This document shows, in pieces, positions 34,139 through 42,908 of a stretch of DNA of 64,000 nucleotides (positions are counted from its first letter, which is position 1; every line of letters starts with the position of its first letter). The stretch is from contig NZ_JACHJB010000002.1 of the NCBI RefSeq assembly GCF_014207745.1, forward strand, positions 2,666,001-2,730,000, in the 5' to 3' direction. The notes beneath the pieces were generated by a model. The model worked only from the letters and a program-made list of their open reading frames with translations, ran no database searches and was not told the origin of the DNA. The DNA comes from Nonomuraea muscovyensis (GTDB taxonomy: Bacteria; Actinomycetota; Actinomycetes; Streptosporangiales; Streptosporangiaceae). A program made the position numbers and the translations under genes.

Positions 34139-34804
34139 TCAGCCGAGCCGCTCCAGGGCGGGCAGCAGGGCGTGCAGGTCGTCGGCCACCAGGTCGGCGG
34201 CCTTCGCCTGCGGCCGCTCGGCGTGCAGGTAACCCCACGGGCCGCGGCGCAGCAGCGCCGTCCGCATGCCGGCCCGGCCGGCCGGCAGCACGTCGTTGTC
34301 GAGCCGGTCGCCCACGTAGAGGATCTCACCGGGTTCACGCCCGGCCACCGCGGCCACCTTGGCGAAGAACTCGGGCGCGGGCTTGGCCACCCCCCACCCC
34401 TCGGAGGTGTGCACCGAGTCGGCCGGCAGTTCCATCGCGACCAGCGCGTCGTAGGCCCGCGCGGGCTGGTTGCCCGCGACGATGACCTGGTATCCGGCCT
34501 CCCGCAGGGCGCCGAGCGCGTCGCGGACGTCGGGGTAGAGGTCGTCGGCGTCGAAGTGGTTGCGCAGGCCGTCCGGCTCGTCGCGCTCCCACGCCGCCAG
34601 CTCGGCCTCGATGTCCAGGCCGGGGCTGACCAGCTCGAACGCCTCCTGGTGCGAGCGGTCCAGCGCCGCCATCCCGCCGAGCGCCCCCATCAGCACGAAC
34701 CGGCTCACCCCGAGCCGCTCGGCCCAGCGCGACCAGATGCGCGTCTCGTCGATGAGCGTCTCGCCGACGTCGAACACCACTGCCTTGACCACCGGACCGG
34801 CCAT
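34139..34804 (-). CDS. HAD-family phosphatase
   Basis: This 221-residue hydrolase has HAD motif I VVFDVGETL (nucleophile Asp; the second catalytic Asp of DxD is Gly here), motif II VIVAGNQP, the motif III lysine in GVAKPAPEFF and motif IV YVGDRLDNDV. Absence of the second Asp of motif I is unusual and may reduce phosphatase activity or indicate dehalogenase-like chemistry. The ATG is preceded by GAAGGGGG 4 nt upstream. It faces the DUF5709 gene and diverges from the sigma factor gene. Confidence 0.88.
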   Translation of the reverse strand: MAGPVVKAVVFDVGETLIDETRIWSRWAERLGVSRFVLMGALGGMAALDRSHQEAFELVSPGLDIEAELAAWERDEPDGLRNHFDADDLYPDVRDALGALREAGYQVIVAGNQPARAYDALVAMELPADSVHTSEGWGVAKPAPEFFAKVAAVAGREPGEILYVGDRLDNDVLPAGRAGMRTALLRRGPWGYLHAERPQAKAADLVADDLHALLPALERLG

Positions 34805-34951
34805 CGGACCCCCTTCTCGTTCGCCCCCAACTGTACGGATCTGTCCCGGTGCGCGGACGTCAGGGGTGGGCGCGGTCCCCGCGACGAATCGGCGAGGCCA
34901 GGATGGTCTAACCAAGGGTGAGAGAAATCGAGATGTCATCAGGGGGACGGC

Positions 34952-35995
34952 GTGCGGGTTCGTGACGATGAGGCCCCCACTGGGGCCGCCACTGGGGCCG
35001 CCACGGCCGCCGAGGCCGTGCGCCGCCAGGACTTCGCCAGGCTCGTGAACCCGTTCCGCGCCGAGCTGCTCGCCCACTGCCACCGCATGACGGGGTCGGC
35101 GCACGACGCGGAGGACCTGGTCCAGGAGACCTACCTGCGGGCGTGGCGCTCGTACGCCGACTTCGAGGGCCGCTCGTCGATCCGGACCTGGCTCCACCGG
35201 ATCGCCACCAACGTGTGCCTGACCGCGCTGGACGGCAGGCAGCGGATTCCCGTGCCCGCCGGCCTGCCCGGGTCGCGCCGCGAGCACGACGACTCCGCGC
35301 CCGGCCCCCTCGACGGCGGAGCCGGACGGCGGCCGGGCCCGGACGCCCCGCCCGGCGAGTGGGCCGACCCGGCCGAGATCGTGGTCACCCGCGACGACCG
35401 CCGGCGGGCGCTCACCCTGGTGTGGCGGCGCCTGTCGCCGCGCCAGCGGGCGGTGCTGATCCTGCGCGACGTGCTGAGCTGGCACGCCAACGAGATCGCC
35501 GAGCTGCTCGGCACCTCGGGCAGCGCGGTGCACAGCATGCTGCGACGCGCCCGCGCCCAGCTCGCGCAGGCCACCCCGGCCGCCCCCGCCGGGCCGGCCG
35601 ACGCCGGGGTGGACGAACTGCGCCTGCGGCGGCTCCTCGGCGAGTACGCCGCGGCGTTCGAGACCGGTGACGTCGACGTGCTGGTGCGGCTGCTGACCGA
35701 GGACGCCGTGTGCGAGCGGCGGCCCGCCGGCACGGTCCTCGGCGGGCGCGGCGCGATCGCGGGCTTCCTGGAGCACTGCCCGGCCGTGGGCGAGTGCCGC
35801 ATGCTGCCGATCTCCGTCAACGGCCGGCCCGGCTTCGGCGTCTACCGCCGCTCGCCCGGCGGCCAGTACCGGGCCTACACCATCGACGTGCTGACGATCA
35901 CCGGTTCGGGCCTGGAGCGCATCGAGGTGCTGGAGGACCGGGCGCTGTTCGGCACCTTCGGCCTGCCCATGGCCCTGGCCGGTGACCATGTCTGA
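34952..35995 (+). CDS. ECF sigma factor with C-terminal SnoaL-like domain
   Basis: This 347-residue sigma factor has region 2 (RMTGSAHDAEDLVQETYLRA) and region 4 (LSPRQRAVLILRDVLSWHAN, then EIAELLGTSGSAVHSMLRRA). The extra C-terminal domain (about 230-340) resembles SnoaL/NTF2 folds and regulates ECF factors of the SigG/SigJ type without a separate anti-sigma factor. AGGGGG lies 5 nt before the GTG. The stop overlaps the next gene by 8 bp, a pairing often seen with DinB/mycothiol-dependent proteins, so the two are coregulated. A 12-bp direct repeat near 34979 encodes TGAA units at the N-terminus. Confidence 0.92.
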   Translation: MRVRDDEAPTGAATGAATAAEAVRRQDFARLVNPFRAELLAHCHRMTGSAHDAEDLVQETYLRAWRSYADFEGRSSIRTWLHRIATNVCLTALDGRQRIPVPAGLPGSRREHDDSAPGPLDGGAGRRPGPDAPPGEWADPAEIVVTRDDRRRALTLVWRRLSPRQRAVLILRDVLSWHANEIAELLGTSGSAVHSMLRRARAQLAQATPAAPAGPADAGVDELRLRRLLGEYAAAFETGDVDVLVRLLTEDAVCERRPAGTVLGGRGAIAGFLEHCPAVGECRMLPISVNGRPGFGVYRRSPGGQYRAYTIDVLTITGSGLERIEVLEDRALFGTFGLPMALAGDHV

Positions 35996-36611
35996 CGACG
36001 TCTCGACGAAGGAGTTCCCCGCTGTGACGACCCCCTGGCCGGACCTGCCGGCCGAAGCCGCGGCCCACGTGCTCCCGCTACTGGAGAAGGGGCTGCACCA
36101 GGACTGGTCGCGGCCGGCCGGCGAGACCGACTGGAGCCTGCTGGAGCTGCTCGACCACGTCACCCTGGGGGTGACGGGGTACGCCGGCCTGCTCGTCGCG
36201 CGGCCCGCCGACCGCTACATCGCGCTGCGCACGGGCAACGATCCGCACGCCCCGGCCGCCGAACGCCTGGAGTCGATCACCATCGCGGCGACCCTGCTGT
36301 CGCACACCGTGCGTGCCACGGCGCCCGAGGTGCGGGCGTACCACCCGTGGGGCGCCTCGGACCGGACCGGCTTCGCCGCGATGGGGGCCGTGGAGATCCT
36401 CGTGCACGCCCACGACCTGACGCGCACCCTGGGCTTCGACTGGACCCCGCCCGACCACCTCGCGGAACAGGCGGTCGAGCGGCTGTTCCCGGGGGCGCCG
36501 GCGGGGCACCCGCCGGGGCTGACTCTGCTGTGGGCGTGCGGCCGCGTCGCCCTGCCGGGAGTCCCGCGGCTGCCGCGCGGGCGCTGGCAGTGGTACGGCG
36601 AGGTCCGCTGA
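35988..36611 (+). CDS. DinB/maleylpyruvate isomerase-like protein
   Basis: This 207-residue protein matches the DinB-like four-helix bundle family that includes mycothiol-dependent maleylpyruvate isomerases. Metal-type histidines are seen in LLELLDHVTLGVTGY, LSHTVRA and VEILVHAHDLTRTLGF. It probably uses mycothiol or a metal for isomerisation or detoxification. It overlaps the sigma factor stop by 8 bp, which implies translational coupling. A GTG two codons earlier (35982) is an alternative start. It converges on hrpA with 34 bp between. Confidence 0.85.
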   Translation: MSDDVSTKEFPAVTTPWPDLPAEAAAHVLPLLEKGLHQDWSRPAGETDWSLLELLDHVTLGVTGYAGLLVARPADRYIALRTGNDPHAPAAERLESITIAATLLSHTVRATAPEVRAYHPWGASDRTGFAAMGAVEILVHAHDLTRTLGFDWTPPDHLAEQAVERLFPGAPAGHPPGLTLLWACGRVALPGVPRLPRGRWQWYGEVR

Positions 36612-36645
36612 CCGGCGCAGCGGCTCGACCGGGACGCCGGCGCCG

Positions 36646-39600
36646 TCAGGGAGTGAGCTTGTCCATCGCCTTGGCGATGCGCTTCTCCGAGATCGGCGTC
36701 GGCGTGCCGAGCGTCTGGGCGAAGAAGCTGACCCGCAGTTCCTCGATCATCCAGCGGATCTCCACCACGTCGGGGTCCGAGCGCCGGGCGGGGTGCAGGC
36801 GTTCGAGCACATCGTGATAGTCGTCCTCGACCTTGTGCACCCGGTCCATCCACTCCTCGTCGCGCCACGGCTCCTCGGGCAGCTTGACCAGGCGCCGCTC
36901 GATCGCGCGAAGGTAGCGCAGCAGGTCGGGCAGGCGGCGATGGCCGGTCGCGGTCACGAACCCCGGGTGGACGAGCCTGCCGAGCTGGTCGCGGACGTCG
37001 TCGGTCGAGGCGCTGGACCGCAGCGAGCCCAGGCGGGTGCCGACCGTGTGCCACACGCCGAGGATCTGCTCCACCCTGGCCAGCACCTCGGCCGCCGTGT
37101 CGTGCAGCTCGGCGCGGACGTACTGGTGCAGCCGGTCGAACCCGGCCGGGTCCCAGGCGGGCCCGCCCTTGTCGAGCATGAGCTTGTCGACGGCGGCGTT
37201 GACCACGTCCTCGAAGAGCGCCACCGCGCCGCCGTGGGGGCTGCGCGACAGCGCCAGCTTGGCCTGGTTGGACAGGCCGCCGAGCAGCGATCTGGCCGGG
37301 TTGGTGACGCCCAGCAGCAGCAGGCGCCGGGTGCCCGGCCAGTGGGAGCGGCGCTGCTCCACCTCCGTCTCGAAGATCTTGACGGAGACCGCGTCGCCGT
37401 CGTCGACCAGGGCCGGGTAGCCCTTCATGCGGCCCTGCTCGAACACCTTGGGCAGGGTGCCGAAGCTCCACGTGTGCAGGCCCGACTGCTCCAGGTCGTC
37501 GCCCGCGGCCGACAGCGTCTGCCGCAGCCGGGGGGCCAGGCGGCGCTTGAGCGCGTCGAGGTCCTTGTCCTCGGCGACCGTGCGGCGGCGCTCGTCGATC
37601 ACCCGGTAGGTGATGCGCAGGTGGTCGGGCACCTGGTCGAGCCGCCAGGCGTCACGCGGCACCCGGATGCCGGTCAGCCGCAGCAGCTCGCGTTCGACGG
37701 CCTCCAGCAGGGGCTCGCCGCCCTGGCGGACGTTGGCCAGCACCCGGCGGGCGTGGTCGGGGGCGGGCACGAAGTTGCGGCGCAGGTGCTTGGGCAGCGA
37801 CCGGATCAGCTCGGTGATCAGCTCCTCGCGCAGCCCGGGGATCTGCCAGTCGAACCCGTCGGAGCGGACCTGGTTGAGCACCTGGAGCGGCACGTGGACG
37901 GTCACGCCGTCGGCGTCGGTGCCGGGCTCGAACTGGTAGGTCAGCTTCATCCGCTGGCCGAGCTGCCGCCAGGCGTCGGGGTAGTCGCGGGTGCTGACGT
38001 CGGCGCCCTCGTTGACGAGCATCTCGGGCGAGAACGTCAGCAGCCCGGGGTCGGCGGCCTGGGCCTTCTTCCACCAGGAGTCGAAGTGGCGGGCGGAGAC
38101 GACGTCGGCGGGCACCCGCTGGTCGTAGAAGTCGAACAGGGCCTCGTCGTCGACCATGATGTCGCGGCGGCGGGCGCGGTTCTCGAGCTCCTCGACCTCC
38201 TCGAGGAGCCTGCGGTTCTCGCGGAGGAAGGTGTGGTGGCTGTCCCACTCGCCCTGGACGAGGGCGTGCCTGATGAACAGCTCGCGGGACAGCTCCGGGT
38301 CGATGCGGCCGTAGTTGACCTTGCGGCCGACCACGAGCGGGACCCCGTACAGGGTGACCTTCTCCAGCGCGATGACCGCGCCCTGGTCCTTCTCCCAGTG
38401 GGGCTCGGAGTAGGAGCGTTTGACGAGGTGCTGGGCGAGCGGCTCGACCCAGCCCGGCTCGATCTTGGCGTTGACCCTGGCCCACAGCCGCGAGGTCTCG
38501 ACGAGCTCGGCGGACATCACCCACTGCGGCTGCTTCCTGGCCAGCGCCGACCCGGGGAAGACGGCGAAGCGGGCGCCCCGCGCGCCGAGGTACTCCTGGA
38601 TCGGGCGGCGCCCGTCGGAGGGGCGCTGCTTGTCGACGACGTCCTTGACGCCGATGTGCGACAGCAGCCCGGCCAGCAGGGACACGTGGACGCTGTGGGG
38701 GTCGGCGGGCGCGCTGCCGGGGTGGGCGCCGAGCGCCTGGCGGAGCTGGCTGTAGATGTCCTGCCACTCGCGCACGCGCAGGTAGTTGAGGAAGTCCGCC
38801 TTGCACAGCCTGCGGAAGGCGCTGGAGGACAGCTCCTTCTGCTTGTCCTGCAGGTAGTGCCAGAGGTTGACGTAGCTCAGGAAGTCGGAGTCGGGGTCGG
38901 CGAAGCGGCGGTGCTTCTCGTCGGCCTGCTGCTGCTTGTCGGAGGGGCGCTCGCGCGGGTCCTGGATGGACAGCGCGGCGGCGATCACCATCACCTCGCG
39001 CAGGCAGCCGTTCTTCTCGGCCTCCAGCACCATGCGGCCCAGGCGCGGGTCGACGGGCAGGGCGGCGAGCCTGCGGCCGACGGGGGTCAGCCTGCCCTGC
39101 GCGTCGAACGCGCCCAGCTCGTGCAGCAGGTTGACGCCGTCGCGCACCTGGCGGCGGTCGGGCGGCTCGACGAACGGGAACGCCTCGATGTCGCCCAGCC
39201 CGATCGAGGTCATCTGCAGGATGACCGACGCGAGATTGGTGCGCAGGATCTCCGGGTCGGTGAACTCCGGCCGGCCGAGGAAGTCGTCCTCCTCGTACAG
39301 CCGGATGCAGATGCCGTCGGAGGTGCGGCCCGAACGGCCCTTGCGCTGGTTGGCGCTGGCCTGCGAGATCGCCTCGATGGGCAGGCGCTGCACCTTGGTG
39401 CGGTGGCTGTAGCGGGAGATGCGGGCGTAGCCGGGGTCGACGACGTATTTGATGCCGGGGACGGTCAGCGACGTCTCGGCCACGTTGGTGGCCAGCACGA
39501 TGCGCCGGCCGGTGTGGCTCTGGAAGACGCGGTGCTGCTCGGCGGCGCTGAGCCGGGCGTACAGCGGCAGCACCTCGGTGTTGCGGAAGTCGGCCTTGAC

Positions 39601-40518
39601 CAGCGCGTCGGCGGCGTCGCGGATCTCCCGCTCGCCGCTGAGGAAGACGAGGACGTCGCCCGGCCCCTCGGCGGTCAGCTCGCGGCACGCCTCGACGATG
39701 CCCTGCGTCTGGTCGTCGTCGTCGCCGAGCGGCCGGTAGCGGACCTCGACGGGGTAGGTGCGGCCGGAGACCTCGATGATCGGGGCGTCGCCGAAGTGAC
39801 GGGAGAACCGCTCGGGGTCGATCGTGGCGCTGGTGATGATGACCTTGAGGTCGGGGCGCTTGGGCAGGAGCTGCTTGACATAGCCGAGGATGAAGTCGAT
39901 GTTGAGGCTGCGCTCGTGCGCCTCGTCGATGATGAGGGTGTCGTACTGCTCCAGCAGCCGGTCGTGCTGCAGCTCGGCGAGCAGGATGCCGTCGGTCATG
40001 AGCTTGACCAGCGTGCGGTCGCTCCCCTGGTCGGTGAAGCGCACCTTGTAGCCGACGACCTCGCCCAGCCCGGTGCCGAGCTCCTCGGCGATGCGCTCGG
40101 CGACCGTGCGGGCGGCGATGCGGCGCGGCTGGGTGTGGCCGATCAGACCGCGCACGCCGCGGCCCAGCTCCAGGCAGATCTTGGGGATCTGGGTGGTCTT
40201 GCCGGAGCCGGTCTCACCGGCGATGATCACGACCTGGTGGTCGCGGATGGCCTCGAGGATGTCGTCCTTGCGCTGCGAGACCGGCAGATTCTCCGGATAT
40301 TTCACCACTGGTACGGCTTCACGGCGCCGTACCAGTCGTTGCTCGGCCCGCTCAACCTCGGCGAGGATCTCCGCCGCGATCTTCTCGCGCGCCTCACGGG
40401 AGCGCACGCGGCGCGCGCCGTCGAGCCGGCGGCGCAGCCGGCGCTGGTCACGGGGCATGAGCTCGGGCAGGCGGGACTGGAGCTCGGTGAGTGGAGAGGA
40501 CAACGCAGAGGTTCCCAT
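36646..40518 (-). CDS. hrpA: ATP-dependent RNA helicase HrpA
   Basis: This 1290-residue DEAH-box helicase, about as long as E. coli HrpA (about 1300 residues), unwinds RNA with ATP. Motifs are Walker A AGETGSGKTTQIPK, DEAH in LIIDEAHERSLNIDF, TSATID, and QRKGRSGRTSDG (motif VI, arginine fingers). The C-terminal half holds the DUF3418-type domain ending in the HrpA pattern ISEKRIAKAMDKLTP. I placed the start at the ATG at 40518; an upstream extension to 40656 is open but has non-coding composition and no ribosome site. TATCCT lies 9 nt before the ATG. It stands alone. Confidence 0.95.
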   Translation of the reverse strand: MGTSALSSPLTELQSRLPELMPRDQRRLRRRLDGARRVRSREAREKIAAEILAEVERAEQRLVRRREAVPVVKYPENLPVSQRKDDILEAIRDHQVVIIAGETGSGKTTQIPKICLELGRGVRGLIGHTQPRRIAARTVAERIAEELGTGLGEVVGYKVRFTDQGSDRTLVKLMTDGILLAELQHDRLLEQYDTLIIDEAHERSLNIDFILGYVKQLLPKRPDLKVIITSATIDPERFSRHFGDAPIIEVSGRTYPVEVRYRPLGDDDDQTQGIVEACRELTAEGPGDVLVFLSGEREIRDAADALVKADFRNTEVLPLYARLSAAEQHRVFQSHTGRRIVLATNVAETSLTVPGIKYVVDPGYARISRYSHRTKVQRLPIEAISQASANQRKGRSGRTSDGICIRLYEEDDFLGRPEFTDPEILRTNLASVILQMTSIGLGDIEAFPFVEPPDRRQVRDGVNLLHELGAFDAQGRLTPVGRRLAALPVDPRLGRMVLEAEKNGCLREVMVIAAALSIQDPRERPSDKQQQADEKHRRFADPDSDFLSYVNLWHYLQDKQKELSSSAFRRLCKADFLNYLRVREWQDIYSQLRQALGAHPGSAPADPHSVHVSLLAGLLSHIGVKDVVDKQRPSDGRRPIQEYLGARGARFAVFPGSALARKQPQWVMSAELVETSRLWARVNAKIEPGWVEPLAQHLVKRSYSEPHWEKDQGAVIALEKVTLYGVPLVVGRKVNYGRIDPELSRELFIRHALVQGEWDSHHTFLRENRRLLEEVEELENRARRRDIMVDDEALFDFYDQRVPADVVSARHFDSWWKKAQAADPGLLTFSPEMLVNEGADVSTRDYPDAWRQLGQRMKLTYQFEPGTDADGVTVHVPLQVLNQVRSDGFDWQIPGLREELITELIRSLPKHLRRNFVPAPDHARRVLANVRQGGEPLLEAVERELLRLTGIRVPRDAWRLDQVPDHLRITYRVIDERRRTVAEDKDLDALKRRLAPRLRQTLSAAGDDLEQSGLHTWSFGTLPKVFEQGRMKGYPALVDDGDAVSVKIFETEVEQRRSHWPGTRRLLLLGVTNPARSLLGGLSNQAKLALSRSPHGGAVALFEDVVNAAVDKLMLDKGGPAWDPAGFDRLHQYVRAELHDTAAEVLARVEQILGVWHTVGTRLGSLRSSASTDDVRDQLGRLVHPGFVTATGHRRLPDLLRYLRAIERRLVKLPEEPWRDEEWMDRVHKVEDDYHDVLERLHPARRSDPDVVEIRWMIEELRVSFFAQTLGTPTPISEKRIAKAMDKLTP

Positions 40519-40816
40519 ACTGCTTTCAGGATATTTGAGCCCCGCGCGGCCGGAGCCAACGCACCATGCTGCCCGACCACCCGCCCGGCCGCATCCCAAT
40601 AAACCGGCGAGGCGGCGATCACCCCCGCCGGTCACCGTCCGGGTGACGGACTCCACCCGGCGGACCCTTCCGTCGCCGACCGGCAGCGCGAACAGGAAGA
40701 CCTCGATCCGCAGCGTCCTGTCCTTGCGGGTGTTCCTGCGAACCGGCCCGGTGTGTCCTCCTCGCCGAAGGCCGGCTCGTGCGGCAGCCGGGTCAGGAAG
40801 GCGTGGAAGTCGGGCC
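40519..40816. other. Gene-free stretch, possible coding remnant
   Basis: These 298 bp lie between the hrpA start and the multicopper oxidase stop. On the minus strand two frames read like protein fragments, DFHAFLTRLPHEPAFGEED and then, one frame over, RTLRIEVFLFALPVGDGRV. That suggests a decayed or frameshifted gene end. The hrpA promoter must lie near 40530-40560. I cannot assign a family. Confidence 0.35.
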
Positions 40817-42271
40817 TCAGACCACCTCGAAGGTGCTCATCATGGCCATGTCCTCGTGTTCGAGGTTGTGGCAGTGCATGACGTACCGGCCGCGGTAGCC
40901 GGTGAAACGGGTGATGATCTCCACGGTCTGCGTCTCCCTCAGCTCGACGGTGTCCTTCCACTCCGGCGGCCCGGCGGGGCGTTCGCCGCCGACGGACAGC
41001 ACCTGGAAGTGGTCCAGATGGAGATGGACGGGGTGGGCGACGTCGCTGGTCAGCCGCCAGATCTCGACCTGGCCGAGCTTCGGCCGGGCGTCGACGCGGC
41101 GGACGTCGAAGGGCTTGCCGTTGATCAGCCAGCCGGTGTGACCGTGCAGGTCGCCGCTGGTGAACGCGAAGTCGCGGGTCACCGCGGCCTGGGCGGGGTC
41201 GAGTCGCTCGACGCGGGACAGCGCCGGCGGGATCGCCGAGTCGTCGCGGGCGTCGCGTTCGACGGTGAAGCGCATCACCCTCGACTGGGCGCCCTCCCCC
41301 AGGAGGTTGCGCAGCTCGACGTGGTCGCCCACGCGATGGGCCGCGAAGTCGACGACCACGTCCGCGCGCTCGCCCGGCGCCAGCCGTACCCGCTCGACGG
41401 CCACCGGGGCCGTGAGCAGCCCGCCGTCGCCGCCGATCCGCACCAGCCTCCCGCCCGGCGACAGGGCCAGCTCGTAGGTACGGGCGTTGGAGGCGTTGAG
41501 CAGCCGCAGCCGGTAGCGGGCCCGGTCCACCCCCAGCCGCGGCCAGGGGGCGCCGTTGACGAGGATGACGTCTCCCAGCACGCCGCCCATGAACGCCTCG
41601 CGGGCACCGGGCCCGTCGGGGCGGGCGGGATAGGGCATGGCGCCGTCGGCGTCGAACGAGCGGTCGCAGATCAGCAGCGGCAGGTCCCGCTCCCCGGCCG
41701 GCAGCGGCAGGGCCGCCTCCTCGTCGTCGCCGACCAGGAAGAACCCGGCCAGTCCGCGCCACACCTGCGGGCCCGTGTAATCCATGCGGTGGTCGTGGTA
41801 CCACAGGGTGGCCGCCCGCTGCTCCAGCGGGAAGACGTAGTCGCGGCGGGCGCCCGGCTGGACCAGGTCGGTGGGATACCCGTCCGACTCCGGCGGGGTG
41901 TGCCCGCCGTGCAGATGGGTCACCGTCGGCACGGTGAGCCCGTTGGAGACGCGCACGACCGTCCGGCGGCCGCTGCGCGCCCGGATGGTCGGCCCGGGGA
42001 AGCTCCCGTCGTACCCCCAGACGGGGGTGCGCAGGCCGGGCAGGATCTCCACCTCGGCCGCGCGCTGCACCAGTTCGTAGTAGTCGGTCGTGGCGTCGGT
42101 CCGGTGCGGCTTGGCCACCGCGGGCAACGGCAGCGGCACCGTGTACGGCTTGGGCGGCGGCGCGCTGCTCGTCAGCAGCAGGGGCAGCGGGGTGCGGCCC
42201 AGCAGCGAGCAGCCCGAGACCGCCGCCGCCGCGCCCAGGCCGAACAGGCGCAGCGCCCCCCGCCTGGTCAT
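40817..42271 (-). CDS. Tat-exported multicopper oxidase lipoprotein
   Basis: This 484-residue oxidase couples oxidation of Cu(I), phenols or bilirubin-like compounds to reduction of O2. The N-terminus TRRGALRLFGLGAAAAVSGC combines a twin-arginine signal with a lipobox (C21), so it is folded in the cytoplasm and anchored outside. All four copper motifs are present: THLHGGH, WYHDH, HPVHLHLDHF and MHCHNLEHEDMAM (type 1 site with Met). Three cupredoxin domains are expected. The upstream 4-helix membrane protein gene ends in GTGA; a GTG at 42277 overlaps that stop and the ATG at 42271 lies just inside, so translation is coupled. It probably protects against copper, matching copCD elsewhere in the window. 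Confidence 0.93.
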   Translation of the reverse strand: MTRRGALRLFGLGAAAAVSGCSLLGRTPLPLLLTSSAPPPKPYTVPLPLPAVAKPHRTDATTDYYELVQRAAEVEILPGLRTPVWGYDGSFPGPTIRARSGRRTVVRVSNGLTVPTVTHLHGGHTPPESDGYPTDLVQPGARRDYVFPLEQRAATLWYHDHRMDYTGPQVWRGLAGFFLVGDDEEAALPLPAGERDLPLLICDRSFDADGAMPYPARPDGPGAREAFMGGVLGDVILVNGAPWPRLGVDRARYRLRLLNASNARTYELALSPGGRLVRIGGDGGLLTAPVAVERVRLAPGERADVVVDFAAHRVGDHVELRNLLGEGAQSRVMRFTVERDARDDSAIPPALSRVERLDPAQAAVTRDFAFTSGDLHGHTGWLINGKPFDVRRVDARPKLGQVEIWRLTSDVAHPVHLHLDHFQVLSVGGERPAGPPEWKDTVELRETQTVEIITRFTGYRGRYVMHCHNLEHEDMAMMSTFEVV

Positions 42272-42273
42272 CG

Positions 42274-42645
42274 TCACGCCGTGGCCACGGTGACGCGGCG
42301 GCCCGCCCAGACCCTGCCGAGCTGCAGCATGCTCCCGCCGAACATCAGCACGCCGAGCGGGACGTGCAGCGTCTTCAGGTGCAGCACGCCCAGCGCCATC
42401 TGCGCCAGCGTCATCACCAGCATGCCGACGGCGGGCAGGATGACGTCCGACCGCCGGGCGAGCAGCGCGGCGACCAGGTGCAGCAGCACCGTGACCAGCA
42501 CGGCGACCGCCGAGGCGGCGTGCGTCGTGCGCCCGCCGGGCGAGGACAGCAGCAGCCCGGCGGTGACCGCCTGGAGGAGGAGCGCCAGGGTCTGCAGGAG
42601 GAGCGCGACACGCAGGAACGTAGGGGACTTGTCGGTGGCAGTCAT
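42274..42645 (-). CDS. Four-helix membrane protein upstream of the multicopper oxidase
   Basis: This 123-residue protein has four membrane helices. Histidines lie within or next to them: LLHLVAALLA in helix 2 and LGVLHLKTLHVPLGVLMFG around helices 3-4, an arrangement seen in b-type heme proteins and in metal-transport helpers. I do not recognise a named family. Its stop overlaps the oxidase GTG, so the two proteins act together, possibly as an electron or copper donor to the oxidase. A G/C-rich inverted repeat precedes the gene. Confidence 0.82.
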   Translation of the reverse strand: MTATDKSPTFLRVALLLQTLALLLQAVTAGLLLSSPGGRTTHAASAVAVLVTVLLHLVAALLARRSDVILPAVGMLVMTLAQMALGVLHLKTLHVPLGVLMFGGSMLQLGRVWAGRRVTVATA

Positions 42646-42670
42646 GGACGAGATCGTCCTCCGCGCACCG

Positions 42671-42693
42671 CCCCCGGGTCGTCACCCTGGGGG
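42671..42693. promoter_or_regulatory. Inverted repeat upstream of the copper oxidase operon
   Basis: CCCCCGGGT-CGTC-ACCCTGGGGG lies 26 bp before the first start codon of the operon. The G/C tracts resemble copper-sensing CsoR operators in composition but the match is not exact. It could instead be a 5' leader hairpin. The rest of 42694-42908 shows nothing definite. Confidence 0.4.
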
Positions 42694-42908
42694 AGATACC
42701 TGACGTACGACACAGGGATGACCATGCGCCGTACTACGACGGCGGGAGTAGGCCCGGCCGGGGCACAAACGGTCGTCCCTGCACCGCGACCGCCCACGGC
42801 GGGCCCACTCTCCCCAGAGTCGTCGTCGTGGACGGTCGCGGTCACAGGTTGGACTCCCGCGGAGGCCCGATGGTTGCCTTCCCGGGACGACTTTTTCGAT
42901 CTTGCAGG

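Noticed and set aside
34805..36163. HAD protein extended upstream to 36163
   Set aside because: The extension is the antisense of the sigma factor gene; HAD motif I begins right after the ATG at 34804, which has a ribosome site.
36793..40602. Very long open frame on the plus strand opposite hrpA
   Set aside because: It is the antisense of hrpA; its composition is that of a shadow frame in high-GC DNA, while hrpA has all helicase motifs.
40519..40656. N-terminal extension of HrpA
   Set aside because: The added residues are Gly/Arg-rich without similarity to HrpA, and no ribosome site precedes the upstream start.
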